Assembly: GCF_049985285.1 (NCBI RefSeq)
Contig: NZ_JBNIEU010000002.1
Location: 744,001-808,000, forward strand
DNA: 64,000 bases
Source: Aestuariirhabdus sp049985285
GTDB taxonomy: Bacteria; Pseudomonadota; Gammaproteobacteria; Pseudomonadales; Aestuariirhabdaceae
Direction: 5' to 3'
The notes under the pieces are model-generated. The model searched no databases. It saw nothing but the letters and a program-made list of their open reading frames with translations, and had not been told where the DNA came from. This document shows positions 49,731-58,390 of the stretch, piece after piece; within the stretch, counting starts at the first letter, position 1; each line of letters begins with the position of its first letter. A program made the translations under genes and the position numbers.

Positions 49731-49917
49731 GGGAGGCTTCTCAAATGTTGATTCAGCTGGGGCAGGGTTGAGTATAGGCCCGGGGGCCGCTCTGCGGAGA
49801 AGTAGGGTGGGGAGGGACAAAAAATGGGCCCCGTTGGGTCCTATAGGGCAAGGATAATCCCCCTTTCAGGGGTCTTTTCGTGTACAATGGTTGATCAATT
49901 TAGCAAGGAGCACATTC

Positions 49918-50133
49918 ATGGCCGTACGACTCAGAACTGCCGCGACTCGTAAAAATCAGCCAGACGCGCAGGAAACATCCCAATCAATTGCGGATCAAAC
50001 CCGTGCTTTTCTTGAGCAGGGCGGGGCAATAGAAGAGATCAAGCAGGGTGTCAGTGGCATGCAGAGCATGGTGGGCAACAGGCATATCACCCTGGGTAAT
50101 AACCGCCCTTCGGAAAAACCCAAAGATAAATAG
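49918..50133 (+). CDS. small conserved hypothetical protein
   Basis: This 71-residue hydrophilic protein starts MAVRLRTAATRKNQPD, seven bases after AAGGAG. SIADQTRAFLEQGGAIEEIKQGVSGM resembles a motif seen in small unknown Pseudomonas-type proteins (TxxFLxxGGxIxxIxxGVSG). No further features seen. Confidence 0.7.
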   Translation: MAVRLRTAATRKNQPDAQETSQSIADQTRAFLEQGGAIEEIKQGVSGMQSMVGNRHITLGNNRPSEKPKDK

Positions 50134-50284
50134 AAACGGGACTGTCGGCAACGCCGCACCCCTGATTAAACCATCTTCACCCTCAACCTCACTTGCCTTG
50201 TTAACCGGGCTTCAGCGGTAGTCGGTAGCGCCGCTAGCGGGGTGAGGTGGGTGGCCTGACCGGAATGGACTTCCTCCCTCATAG

Positions 50285-51151
50285 TTAGCCAAAAAGATAG
50301 GGCTTTAGCTCCGCCAGGTTGCTGATGATAATCTGCTGCGCGCGAGGATCACTGTCGATGCTCGCCGGATCCAGTTGCATCAGCTTTAACGCGTACTGAA
50401 CCAAAGCGGCCCGGGTTTCCAGCGTCAGCAAATTCCGTTGCATGCCGTAGTCGCGGGCGACCACCTTGCGCTGTTCGGGAGACAGCCGCGTGTCGGGGCG
50501 TATCTTGATGGTGACTCGCCGGTTCCAGTCAGAGTCCGACTCGACGCCATGTTTCGAGGCGGAGAGGGTTTCGGGGGTGCCACGAAACCGGCTCAAAACG
50601 AAGTCCCGATAGTCGCCATGTTTTTCGCACCAAGCTCGTACGTGCCAGCGCATACCGTTATAGACCAGGGTGTGCGGGGTGATGATGCGCCCCTCCCGGT
50701 TGGGGTCAGAAACCGACACATAGTCCACTTCCAAACGTTGCTGTTTTCGCGCCGCATAGATAATGGTGCGCAATACCTCGGGTTCGATTGCCCGCGAGGG
50801 AACCGATAGCACCTCCATGTGTGCGGTATTGATGTTGAGCGTTTCAAAGGTGCTATTGAGATCGCGATTGCGGTTGAGAAGGTGCAGGTATTCGTCGGCG
50901 GTGCCACTGGTGAGCTGCGGATGGAAGTCTGCGGTGGGTTTGTAGCCCTTGAGTTGCTGGTCGTATTCGAGGTTGAGGGGGGCAATTTCCCGCGCATAGA
51001 AATTGATATCTTTAGAGGCCTGCTGGCGACCGATACCAAACGCTGTGATTAGGTGGTTGGTGGTCAGGCGTCCCTCCCATAACGCCACGATCTCGATCAA
51101 TCGGTAGCGTAGCAGAAGGTCCCATCGATAGGGCCAGGAGGTCGTTGTCAT
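50285..51151 (-). CDS. WYL-domain transcription regulator (BrxR/CapW-like layout)
   Basis: This protein of about 288 residues (start at 51151; in-frame ATGs at 51226 and 51241 are possible) has an N-terminal winged helix-turn-helix (RLIEIVALWEGRLTTNHLITAFGIGRQQASKDINFY), a middle WYL domain (LRTIIYAARKQQRLEVDYVSVSD, HTLVYNGMRWHVRAWCEKHGDYRDFVLSRF) and a C-terminal WCX region. The RQQAS recognition helix and layout resemble repressors BrxR/CapW that control BREX or CBASS anti-phage loci. No such locus is in the window; the nearest genes are unrelated. The regulated promoter is unknown; the WYL domain may bind a nucleic-acid-derived ligand. Confidence 0.85.
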   Translation of the reverse strand: MTTTSWPYRWDLLLRYRLIEIVALWEGRLTTNHLITAFGIGRQQASKDINFYAREIAPLNLEYDQQLKGYKPTADFHPQLTSGTADEYLHLLNRNRDLNSTFETLNINTAHMEVLSVPSRAIEPEVLRTIIYAARKQQRLEVDYVSVSDPNREGRIITPHTLVYNGMRWHVRAWCEKHGDYRDFVLSRFRGTPETLSASKHGVESDSDWNRRVTIKIRPDTRLSPEQRKVVARDYGMQRNLLTLETRAALVQYALKLMQLDPASIDSDPRAQQIIISNLAELKPYLFG

Positions 51152-51359
51152 GGTGTGGGGGCTCTGGTTAGGTTGCACAGAGTATTCAATGGATCTCTCC
51201 TCGTGTCCATAGTTGCCGCTGGGCATGAAGGTTAGGGGCATCTTAAGCGGCGGGGGTAGTGGTTTCTTTGCCAGATAGTGCCGATCAGCGATGGTGAAAC
51301 GTCGGCAGTAACACTAGAATCAATGCAGTGAAGATGGAGATAAAAATAGGGAGTCAGGT

Positions 51360-52508
51360 ATGACAAATAGAGTGACAGGGCTGGCTAAAGGGGTGGCGCT
51401 GCTGGGAGCAGGCCTGTTAATCGGTTGCTCGGACCCGGTTCCCCTTAAATTAGGCGTTTCGGTGGGGCTGACCGGGCCGGCGGCAGATCTTGGGCGCGAG
51501 GCGCGGGATGGGGTGATGCTGGGGGTCGAGCAGGTCAATGCGGATGGTGGTGTTCATGGCCGGCAGCTGGAGTTGCTGGTGCGAGACGATGGTAATACCC
51601 CCGAGCTGGCGCTCAAGGCGGATCGTGAGTTGATTGATGCCGGTGTGGTTGCGATTGTTGGACATGTCACCAGCGCGATGTCGGTGGCGGCCATTGAACA
51701 GATCAATGACAGCAAACTATTGATGGTGAGCCCAACGACCAGCACCAGCCAGCTTACGGGCAAAAACGATTATTTCTTGCGGGTGTATGAGGTGACCCGG
51801 GATGAGTCGATCGCCATGGCGAACTATGCGTTTGATATCCTGGGCACCCGGGATGTGGCGATCGTTTACGATTTCAGCAATCGGGCGTTTACCGAGGATT
51901 GGGGAGATCACTTCAAAGCCCAGTTTACTGAGCGAGGCGGGGAGGTCTCCTTCGAAGCACAATATACAACAAGCAATAGCCCTGAGTTTAAGGAGCTCGG
52001 GGCCGGGGTACAGGCGAAAAAGCATGATCTGGTGTTGATTCTTGCCCCGGCCCTTGACGCTGCCCGGCTATGCCAGCAGTTGCGCAAGCAGGGTTATATG
52101 GGCAACATTATGACCAGCGCCTGGTCCACTACCAGCGACCTGATAAGCCATGGTGGCAATGCAGTTGAAGGGGTGATCTCCCCCTCCGCGTTTGATCGCG
52201 GTAGCGACCACTCTCGGTTCACTGCCTTTCGTGAGGCCTTTGTATCACGCTTTGGGTATGAACCCGGGTTTGCGGGCACCATGGCCCATGAAGCGGGGGA
52301 TGTGGTGATTAGAACGCTACAGACTATGGATAAATCGACGTTGGATAGCCCGTATCTTTCTGAGAAGCTGCGGGATGAAATCCTGAAACAGAGTCGATTC
52401 GAGGGCTTGCAGGGACCGATTGTTTTTGACGCATTTGGCGAAGTTGACCGGACCAATTTCCTGATTCAAGTTCGTAACGGACAGTTTGTCACTGTGGATG
52501 ATCAGTAG
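51360..52508 (+). CDS. type I periplasmic-binding lipoprotein (Peripla_BP_6)
   Basis: This 382-residue protein has a lipoprotein signal (LLGAGLLIGC, lipobox cysteine at residue 23). The mature part is a branched-chain-amino-acid-binding-like fold: LGVSVGLTGPAADLGREARDGVMLGVEQVN, LLMVSPTTSTSQL, DYFLRVYEVTRDE, and GFAGTMAHEAGDVV. No ABC permease or ATPase genes are near. A large membrane hybrid kinase follows 122 bases downstream in the same direction, so this is probably its ligand-binding partner, as in TorT-TorS or LuxP-LuxQ systems; that is inference. Confidence 0.9.
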   Translation: MTNRVTGLAKGVALLGAGLLIGCSDPVPLKLGVSVGLTGPAADLGREARDGVMLGVEQVNADGGVHGRQLELLVRDDGNTPELALKADRELIDAGVVAIVGHVTSAMSVAAIEQINDSKLLMVSPTTSTSQLTGKNDYFLRVYEVTRDESIAMANYAFDILGTRDVAIVYDFSNRAFTEDWGDHFKAQFTERGGEVSFEAQYTTSNSPEFKELGAGVQAKKHDLVLILAPALDAARLCQQLRKQGYMGNIMTSAWSTTSDLISHGGNAVEGVISPSAFDRGSDHSRFTAFREAFVSRFGYEPGFAGTMAHEAGDVVIRTLQTMDKSTLDSPYLSEKLRDEILKQSRFEGLQGPIVFDAFGEVDRTNFLIQVRNGQFVTVDDQ

Positions 52509-52631
52509 CGCAATGGCATTCAGCGTCAGGAGTATTACAGGGAGCGCCACAGGAACGGTTCAATGGGGCAGGCACGCCGGATCGAAACTCGGTGTGTCTT
52601 TTGTTCGGCGTGGCCGTTGCTGGAGGTGGCA

Positions 52632-55600
52632 ATGAATTTTCGGTTGGGGCATGCCGTCGCCTTTACCGCAGCGTTGGTTGCCTTTGCGTCGGTATTGTTT
52701 CTTGGTGCGGTACTCTATAACTATTTTGCAGGCCAGCTGCGTGTAGAGATCCAAAGTAGAAACGAGTTGGTGGCGCGTGCCAGTAGCGGCGAGGTGGCGG
52801 CCGCCTTGCGGCTTCCTGCTGAAGTATTGCGGCATGTTGCAGCGCAGGTCGACAGGCGTGACCCTATCATCTACACCGAGGCTCAGCTGGATCTTCAGGT
52901 GCAGCGCAATAACTTTTTCGAGGCGATCTTGCTACTCGACCGTGACGGCAATAGCATCGGCGTTGGCACCCCCCCGGCATTGTCTACCCACAAAGCTGAA
53001 CTGCGAAATCTCTCCATGGCGTTTCAGGACTTTTATACCCAGGTCCTCAACCAGGAGGTTACCTACTGGTCACGAATTATCTCCTCCCCCATCACCGGCC
53101 AACCAACGCTGACTGTCAGTTACGACAGTGGAGATGACATCCTCGTTGGCTATCTTAATCTGGGTTGGTTGGAGCAGATTGCCCAGCGCCTGGAGCTGGG
53201 TGGAACCGTTGATATTCGGTTTATAGACAGCGATGGCGTTCTGTTTCGTGCCCCCGATGCCCAGCGTGCACTGCAGCGACTCAATGTGAATAATATATCG
53301 TTAATTTCCGCTGCGTTAGGGGGGAGTGAGGGTACCGGGCAGATTGATTACTTTGGTACCTCGTTGCTCGCGACCGTTGTGAGTGTACCCTCAACTCGCT
53401 GGGTGCTAATGGTTTCCCAGCGTCAGGACGAAGCGTTTGCCCCCCTTAAAGAACTGCTCAGGATTACGGTAATGGCGGCGTTGATCGCTATGTTGGGCGG
53501 TGCACTTATGGCGTTTTGGTTATCGCGTAAAGGTACAAACTCTATAGTGAAGTTGTCCGAGGAGGTGCGGCGTATTGCTCTTGGGGATTATCTCTTTAGG
53601 CCCTCCGGGGGGGGCTTTAAAGAGGCGCAGGCGTTGCGTCAGGATGTCCAGAGTATGGCGGCGAGTATCTCGTTGCGTGAAAAGGAGCTTACCGATACCC
53701 GGGATGAACTGAGGCGTATGAATGAAGAGCTTGAGGAGCGAGTCAGGGCTCGAACCGATGAGTTGTTGGCCAGCCAGGCAGCCTTAAGGCAAAGCGAGCA
53801 GCTGCAGGATCTATTGGAAAGCAGCCCCGTTGCGGTGGGCATATCACGCCGCAGCGATGGGAAAATCCTGTTTGCAAACCGACGCAGCGCCGAGATATTC
53901 GGCTATACCCCCGAAGAGATGTATGAGCGCCAGATTGCCAATAACTGGGTAGTGGAGTCCCAGCGGGATGCACTGCTGGCGGTGTTCGATGCGGGCGGCA
54001 CCGTATCGGATCAAGAGGTCCGTTTTAAAACCAGCAGCGGCGAGTTTTTTTGGGGGCTGCTGACCTGGTATCACCTCAGGATGGATAATCAGGACTGTAT
54101 TCTCTACTGGATCTACGATATTTCTGAAATGAAACAGGTGGAATCCCAGCTAAGCAAAGCCAGGGAAGATGCGGAGATGGCGGTACGCGCCAAGGCTGAT
54201 TTCCTCGCGAATATGAGTCATGAGATCCGTACGCCCATGAATGCGGTGATCGGATTAAGCCACCTACTGGAAACGACTCGACTGGAGACGCGCCAGAAAG
54301 ACTACCTGTCCAAGATGCAAAGTGCGTCGGCCCACCTGCTCAATGTCATCAACGACATACTGGATTATTCCAAGCTCGACAGTGGGCGCATGCAGATGGA
54401 GTCGATCCCTTTCAGTATTGAGGATGTGCTGGGGAAAGCCTGTGATATCGTGCGCCTGCAGGCAGAAAATAAGGGCCTGGAACTGCTCATCGCCCATGAC
54501 TGGGAGATGCCGCTGGAAGCTTCGGGAGATCCGCTGCGGTTGGGCCAGATATTGATTAACCTGATGACCAACGCGGTAAAGTTCACGGATCGAGGGCAGA
54601 TCGTTGTTTCTGTTGCCCTGGTGCAGAGCCAGGCGGATGTAGCCGAGTATCGCTTTACCGTGGCCGATAGTGGCATCGGTATGACGCGGGAGCAGATCGG
54701 TACCGTGTTTAGTTCCTTCTCCCAAGCCGACAGCTCGATGACGCGTCGATTTGGCGGTACGGGTCTGGGGTTGGCGATATGCACCCAGCTGGTGGAGCGG
54801 ATGGGGGGCTCAATAAGCGTCACCAGTGAGCTGGGTAAGGGCAGCGAGTTCAGTTTTACGGTGCAACTCGAGCATCTCCAAGCCGATAGTGTTGACCCCG
54901 GGATAACGGACGACAGCTCCCCTTCCTTATCACAGTTAGAGCCTCCACCGCGTTTACTGTTACTCGACGATAGCCCGGTTTCCTCGGCGATTTACAGATC
55001 GATTTTGAGCCAATTCGGAGCAGAGGTTATCGCTCTGCGGGATCATACCAAGGTCAGCTCTGAAGTACGGCGTGCCCAAAGCGGAGCCAAGCCCTACGAC
55101 CTGTTGCTGGTAAATTGCCAACGTATTGAAAGCGAGGGCATCGAGTGCTTACGAGACCTTTGTCGGGAGCTGGATGAAAATCAACTGGCCGTGGTTTTAA
55201 TGGTCGGCAGTAAAACCCAGACGGAGGTTTTGGAGGATCGGGCGTTCGATCGTATTCGGCGGGTACTGCTCAACCCGGTCTCTCCCTCGGCGCTTTTTGT
55301 GGCGCTGAGTGAGGCGCTTGAGAGTAACGACTTTGGCGGGGCCGCGCAGGCGATGCCATTGGCAGGCTTTAGTGAGGCCCTGGAGGGGCTGGCGGGGGCC
55401 CGTGCCCTGGTGGTCGAGGATACCCATGTTAACCAGCAGGTTGTGCGTGAACTGTTGCAGATCAATGGATTGGTCGTGAAAGTGTGTGGGAATGGCCGGG
55501 AAGCCCTGGACGCGTTGCACAAGGAGCCTTTTGATATTGTGCTGATGGATATTCAGATGCCGGTGATGGATGGCTATGAGGCGACCCGGGAGATCAGAAA

Positions 55601-56462
55601 AAATACCGATTGGGATGACATTCCTGTGGTGGCGATGACCGCCCATACCCTGGCCGGTGACCGCGAGCGCTGTATCGAGGTGGGAATGAACGATCACATC
55701 GGTAAGCCTCTGGATCCGGATATTCTTTATCAAACCTTGAAGCGCTGGATTAAACCCACTGGATGCGTGGCCAGCACCTTGCCTTTAACGCCTACTGCCG
55801 ATGCTGGACAACAACGAACCTCATTGTCATCGTCATTGCCCGACTATCTACCAGGTATTGATCTGTCCCAGGCCCTGAACCGGGTTGCGGGTAACCGTGA
55901 GTTGCTGCTGCGACTTTTGAGCGATTTTTATCTGGATTATCGTGATACGGTGCGTGACCTGATGGCAATGTTGTCACAGGGGGACAGTCAGCAGGCAGCG
56001 CGTTTGGTTCATACCATCAAGGGGGCGGCCGGCAATCTGGGTGGGGAGCGGGTGGTTCAATGTGCCCAGCGACTGTTGCAGCGCTGGGGAGATAAAGCCG
56101 CAGGTGAAGGGGATAGCAGTGAAGATGTGACGGCGTTGGTAAATGCCCTTAACGAGATGTTTCGCGGCCTCTCTGTCCTGTCGTCCACTTCAAAGGATGA
56201 GTCCGGTGGCGAGCAAGCGCCGATGGAGCTTGACGCTGAGCAAGCGCTCGTCGTTATGGAAAAACTGCAACCATTGCTGCGCCAGAGCAGCAGTCGATCG
56301 AATAAAGTCCTTAACGAATTGAGGACGGCTCTGGCAGGAAATTTTGCTGATCAGTTCGCTGTATTGCATCAGCAGGTGAGTAATTATGAGTATGAGTTGG
56401 CTGCTCAGACTCTGGCGGATATGATGCTGCAGGTACAAGCGTGGGAGTTACACAACGGATGA
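52632..56462 (+). CDS. BvgS-like hybrid sensor kinase (dCache-HAMP-PAS-HisKA-HATPase-REC-REC-HPt)
   Basis: This 1276-residue protein starts at the ATG at 52632, behind GGAGGTGGCA. A periplasmic dCache-like sensor between two membrane helices (about 7-30 and about 280-305), a HAMP, a coiled coil, a PAS domain (SSPVAVGISRRSDGKILFANRRS), HisKA with His530 (SHEIRTPMNA) and HATPase with GTGLGLAI follow. Two receivers come next. The first (about 775-900) has Asn828 in place of the phospho-Asp (LLLVNCQ) and is likely inactive. The second has Asp973 (VLMDIQMPVMDG). A C-terminal HPt carries His1127 (LVHTIKGAAGN). The final ~100 residues are helical. Its stop overlaps the ATG of the next regulator, a GGDEF protein. 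Confidence 0.95.
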   Translation: MNFRLGHAVAFTAALVAFASVLFLGAVLYNYFAGQLRVEIQSRNELVARASSGEVAAALRLPAEVLRHVAAQVDRRDPIIYTEAQLDLQVQRNNFFEAILLLDRDGNSIGVGTPPALSTHKAELRNLSMAFQDFYTQVLNQEVTYWSRIISSPITGQPTLTVSYDSGDDILVGYLNLGWLEQIAQRLELGGTVDIRFIDSDGVLFRAPDAQRALQRLNVNNISLISAALGGSEGTGQIDYFGTSLLATVVSVPSTRWVLMVSQRQDEAFAPLKELLRITVMAALIAMLGGALMAFWLSRKGTNSIVKLSEEVRRIALGDYLFRPSGGGFKEAQALRQDVQSMAASISLREKELTDTRDELRRMNEELEERVRARTDELLASQAALRQSEQLQDLLESSPVAVGISRRSDGKILFANRRSAEIFGYTPEEMYERQIANNWVVESQRDALLAVFDAGGTVSDQEVRFKTSSGEFFWGLLTWYHLRMDNQDCILYWIYDISEMKQVESQLSKAREDAEMAVRAKADFLANMSHEIRTPMNAVIGLSHLLETTRLETRQKDYLSKMQSASAHLLNVINDILDYSKLDSGRMQMESIPFSIEDVLGKACDIVRLQAENKGLELLIAHDWEMPLEASGDPLRLGQILINLMTNAVKFTDRGQIVVSVALVQSQADVAEYRFTVADSGIGMTREQIGTVFSSFSQADSSMTRRFGGTGLGLAICTQLVERMGGSISVTSELGKGSEFSFTVQLEHLQADSVDPGITDDSSPSLSQLEPPPRLLLLDDSPVSSAIYRSILSQFGAEVIALRDHTKVSSEVRRAQSGAKPYDLLLVNCQRIESEGIECLRDLCRELDENQLAVVLMVGSKTQTEVLEDRAFDRIRRVLLNPVSPSALFVALSEALESNDFGGAAQAMPLAGFSEALEGLAGARALVVEDTHVNQQVVRELLQINGLVVKVCGNGREALDALHKEPFDIVLMDIQMPVMDGYEATREIRKNTDWDDIPVVAMTAHTLAGDRERCIEVGMNDHIGKPLDPDILYQTLKRWIKPTGCVASTLPLTPTADAGQQRTSLSSSLPDYLPGIDLSQALNRVAGNRELLLRLLSDFYLDYRDTVRDLMAMLSQGDSQQAARLVHTIKGAAGNLGGERVVQCAQRLLQRWGDKAAGEGDSSEDVTALVNALNEMFRGLSVLSSTSKDESGGEQAPMELDAEQALVVMEKLQPLLRQSSSRSNKVLNELRTALAGNFADQFAVLHQQVSNYEYELAAQTLADMMLQVQAWELHNG

Positions 56463-57397
56463 GTGCCGGGGCTGAAATGGAAGAGGCGCGAGCCAGTATC
56501 CTGATCGTGGATGATCAAAAACTGAACCTCGATATTCTGGTTAACTTACTGGAAGAGTGTTACGAAATATCCGTTGCCAAGAGTGGCGAAGGTGCCTTGC
56601 GGGCCGTTGAAAACGAGTTGCCCGACTTGATTCTACTCGATGTGGTGATGCCCGGTCTTGATGGCCATGAAGTATGCCGTCGTTTGCAGAGCGACCCGCG
56701 CACGCAACAGGTCCCGATTATTTTTATTACCGCCAAAAGTTCTGTTGAGTCGGAAGCCCAGGGGCTTGAACTGGGTGCCGTGGATTATATTGCCAAGCCC
56801 TTTAATCCGTCGGTGGTCAAAGCTCGTGTCGCCAACCATGTTCGCCTCAAACTTTACCAGGACCGTCTTGAAGAACTCAATGTGCGTGATCCCCTGACGG
56901 GCATCGCTAACCGGCGGCGCTTCGATAGCTACCTGGATCATGAGTGGCGCTCGGCGATACGTTCCGGAGCCCCGCTTTCATTGCTGATGATGGATCTCGA
57001 TTATTTTAAACCCTATAACGATAATTACGGTCATCCAGAAGGGGACGAATGCCTGAAGCGAGTGGCCAAGGCCCTCGTTGCATCGGTGGACCGATCGATC
57101 GATTTGGTGGCGCGTTATGGCGGTGAGGAGTTTGCAGCCGTACTTCCCGGTACCAGCGAGGAAGGGGCATTGCAGGTAGCCGAGAATATGCGCCTGGCGA
57201 TTCGCAACCTGGGAATTGCTCATGGCCATTCCCCCGTAGCCGATTGTGTGACGCTGAGCATCGGCGTCGGCACGACGATTGTGACCCGGCAAGGGCAGCA
57301 GATGGGGATGATGGAGCGCGTTGATGCCGCGCTCTATCGGGCCAAGGGCGAAGGAAGGGATTGTGTCGTCAGCTGCGTGTCAGAGGCGGGTGACTAG
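56459..57397 (+). CDS. response regulator with GGDEF output (REC-GGDEF)
   Basis: This 312-residue regulator has a receiver (ILIVDDQKLNLDIL; phospho-Asp in DLILLDVVMPGLDG; KPFNPS for the lysine) and a diguanylate cyclase domain, with the active GGEEF at about 222 (YGGEEFAAVLP). The RxxD inhibitory site is not clear by eye. It overlaps the stop of the hybrid kinase by four bases (ATGA), so both are translated together, and a phosphorelay from the kinase HPt to this receiver is likely. Output is cyclic-di-GMP. This is a WspR/PleD-style layout with one receiver. Confidence 0.95.
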   Translation: MSAGAEMEEARASILIVDDQKLNLDILVNLLEECYEISVAKSGEGALRAVENELPDLILLDVVMPGLDGHEVCRRLQSDPRTQQVPIIFITAKSSVESEAQGLELGAVDYIAKPFNPSVVKARVANHVRLKLYQDRLEELNVRDPLTGIANRRRFDSYLDHEWRSAIRSGAPLSLLMMDLDYFKPYNDNYGHPEGDECLKRVAKALVASVDRSIDLVARYGGEEFAAVLPGTSEEGALQVAENMRLAIRNLGIAHGHSPVADCVTLSIGVGTTIVTRQGQQMGMMERVDAALYRAKGEGRDCVVSCVSEAGD

Positions 57398-57423
57398 GGT
57401 TGCCCGATAAGGATTGTGTGTGC

Positions 57424-57466
57424 AAATAAAGAGGGCCCCATAACATCAGGGGCCCTCTTTATTTTT
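57424..57466. terminator. bidirectional terminator
   Basis: A near-perfect stem (AAATAAAGAGGGCCCC / GGGGCCCTCTTTATTT, loop ATAACATCA) ends in Ts, with As on the other side. It separates the GGDEF regulator from the convergent methyltransferase-like gene and can serve both. Confidence 0.92.
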
Positions 57467-57475
57467 ACGTTCTGC

Positions 57476-58312
57476 TCAAGCTTCAGGTTTGCGAAACTTC
57501 AATACATAGCGATCACTTTCACCGATCGCCTGATACTTTTCCTTATCGGTGTCTTTCAAAGCGTTCGTGGGCGGGAGGGTCCAGACCCCCTTTGGGTGGT
57601 CCTTGGTGTCGGCAGGGTTGGCGTTAACCTCGGAGCTGCCTTCAAACACAAACCCGGCTTTTTGGGCTAGTTGCTTGGTGTACTCAACGGTGACATAGCC
57701 GGTTTTATCCATCTGTTCGACCGTGATTCCCGGCTTTGCCCGGTGCTCAACCACCCCCAGTACACCGCCCGGTTTAAGGGCAGTATAAAACTGGTTGAAC
57801 GCCTGCTGTTCAAACTGAAAACGAATCCAGTTGTGGACATTGCGGAACGTGAGCACGGCATCGACACTGCCTGCTGGCGCTATCTCATCCTGTCCTGGCG
57901 GGAAAAATGTGGTGAGTTCGACTTCGCTGTAGAGCTCGGGACTACCTTCTAGCTTTTTACTAAAGCGCTTGCGCGCGGGTTTGTAAAAGGGCAGGAAATC
58001 GTTGTCAGGAAAATACGCTGCATAGTACTTTCCGTCTTTTGCCAGATAAGGGGCCAGAATCTCGGTCCACCAACCACTGGCGGGCCAGATCTCCACCACG
58101 CGCATATCCGCTGTAATACCAAAGAAGCTAAGGACTTCATAGGGGTGTCGATACTTATCCCGGGCGGCATTTTTTTCGGTACGTTGCTCGCTTGCGATCG
58201 CCTCCTTAAGAGGATCTGCCGATGCGGCTGATGGGGTAATGGCAGCAATGGCCAGACCGAGGGCCGCTATCAGTGCTGCACGATGCGCTGGCTGTGTTCG
58301 CTTGGGTCTCAT
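57476..58312 (-). CDS. secreted class I methyltransferase-like protein
   Basis: This protein of about 278 residues starts at the ATG at 58312 (AGGAG upstream). A signal peptide (ALIAALGLAIAAITPSAASA) leads to a COG4798-type methyltransferase fold: YEVLSFFGITADMRVVEIWPASGWWTEIL holds motif I, VDAVLTFRNVHNW the motif IV region, and LKPGGVLGVVEHRA motif V. Motif I reads EIWPASGWW rather than a canonical GxGxG, so SAM binding is not certain. Such exported forms are known in many proteobacteria; their substrates are not. Confidence 0.82.
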   Translation of the reverse strand: MRPKRTQPAHRAALIAALGLAIAAITPSAASADPLKEAIASEQRTEKNAARDKYRHPYEVLSFFGITADMRVVEIWPASGWWTEILAPYLAKDGKYYAAYFPDNDFLPFYKPARKRFSKKLEGSPELYSEVELTTFFPPGQDEIAPAGSVDAVLTFRNVHNWIRFQFEQQAFNQFYTALKPGGVLGVVEHRAKPGITVEQMDKTGYVTVEYTKQLAQKAGFVFEGSSEVNANPADTKDHPKGVWTLPPTNALKDTDKEKYQAIGESDRYVLKFRKPEA

Positions 58313-58346
58313 GGGCAACTCCTGAGGTTGGGTTCTATTTAATATG

Positions 58347-58374
58347 CTACTAGCTACTAGCTACTAGCTACTAG
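58347..58374. repeat. four tandem copies of CTACTAG
   Basis: Four exact head-to-tail copies of the heptamer CTACTAG lie just upstream of the methyltransferase-like gene and behind the 3' end of the large propeller protein. A 7-bp unit would allow slippage. It contains CTAG, a rare tetramer in this group of bacteria. Confidence 0.95.
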
Positions 58375-58390
58375 ATGGGCAGTAGACAAC

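Noticed and set aside
58347..58374. CRISPR-like repeat
   Set aside because: Unit is 7 bases with no spacers and no cas gene; a simple tandem repeat.
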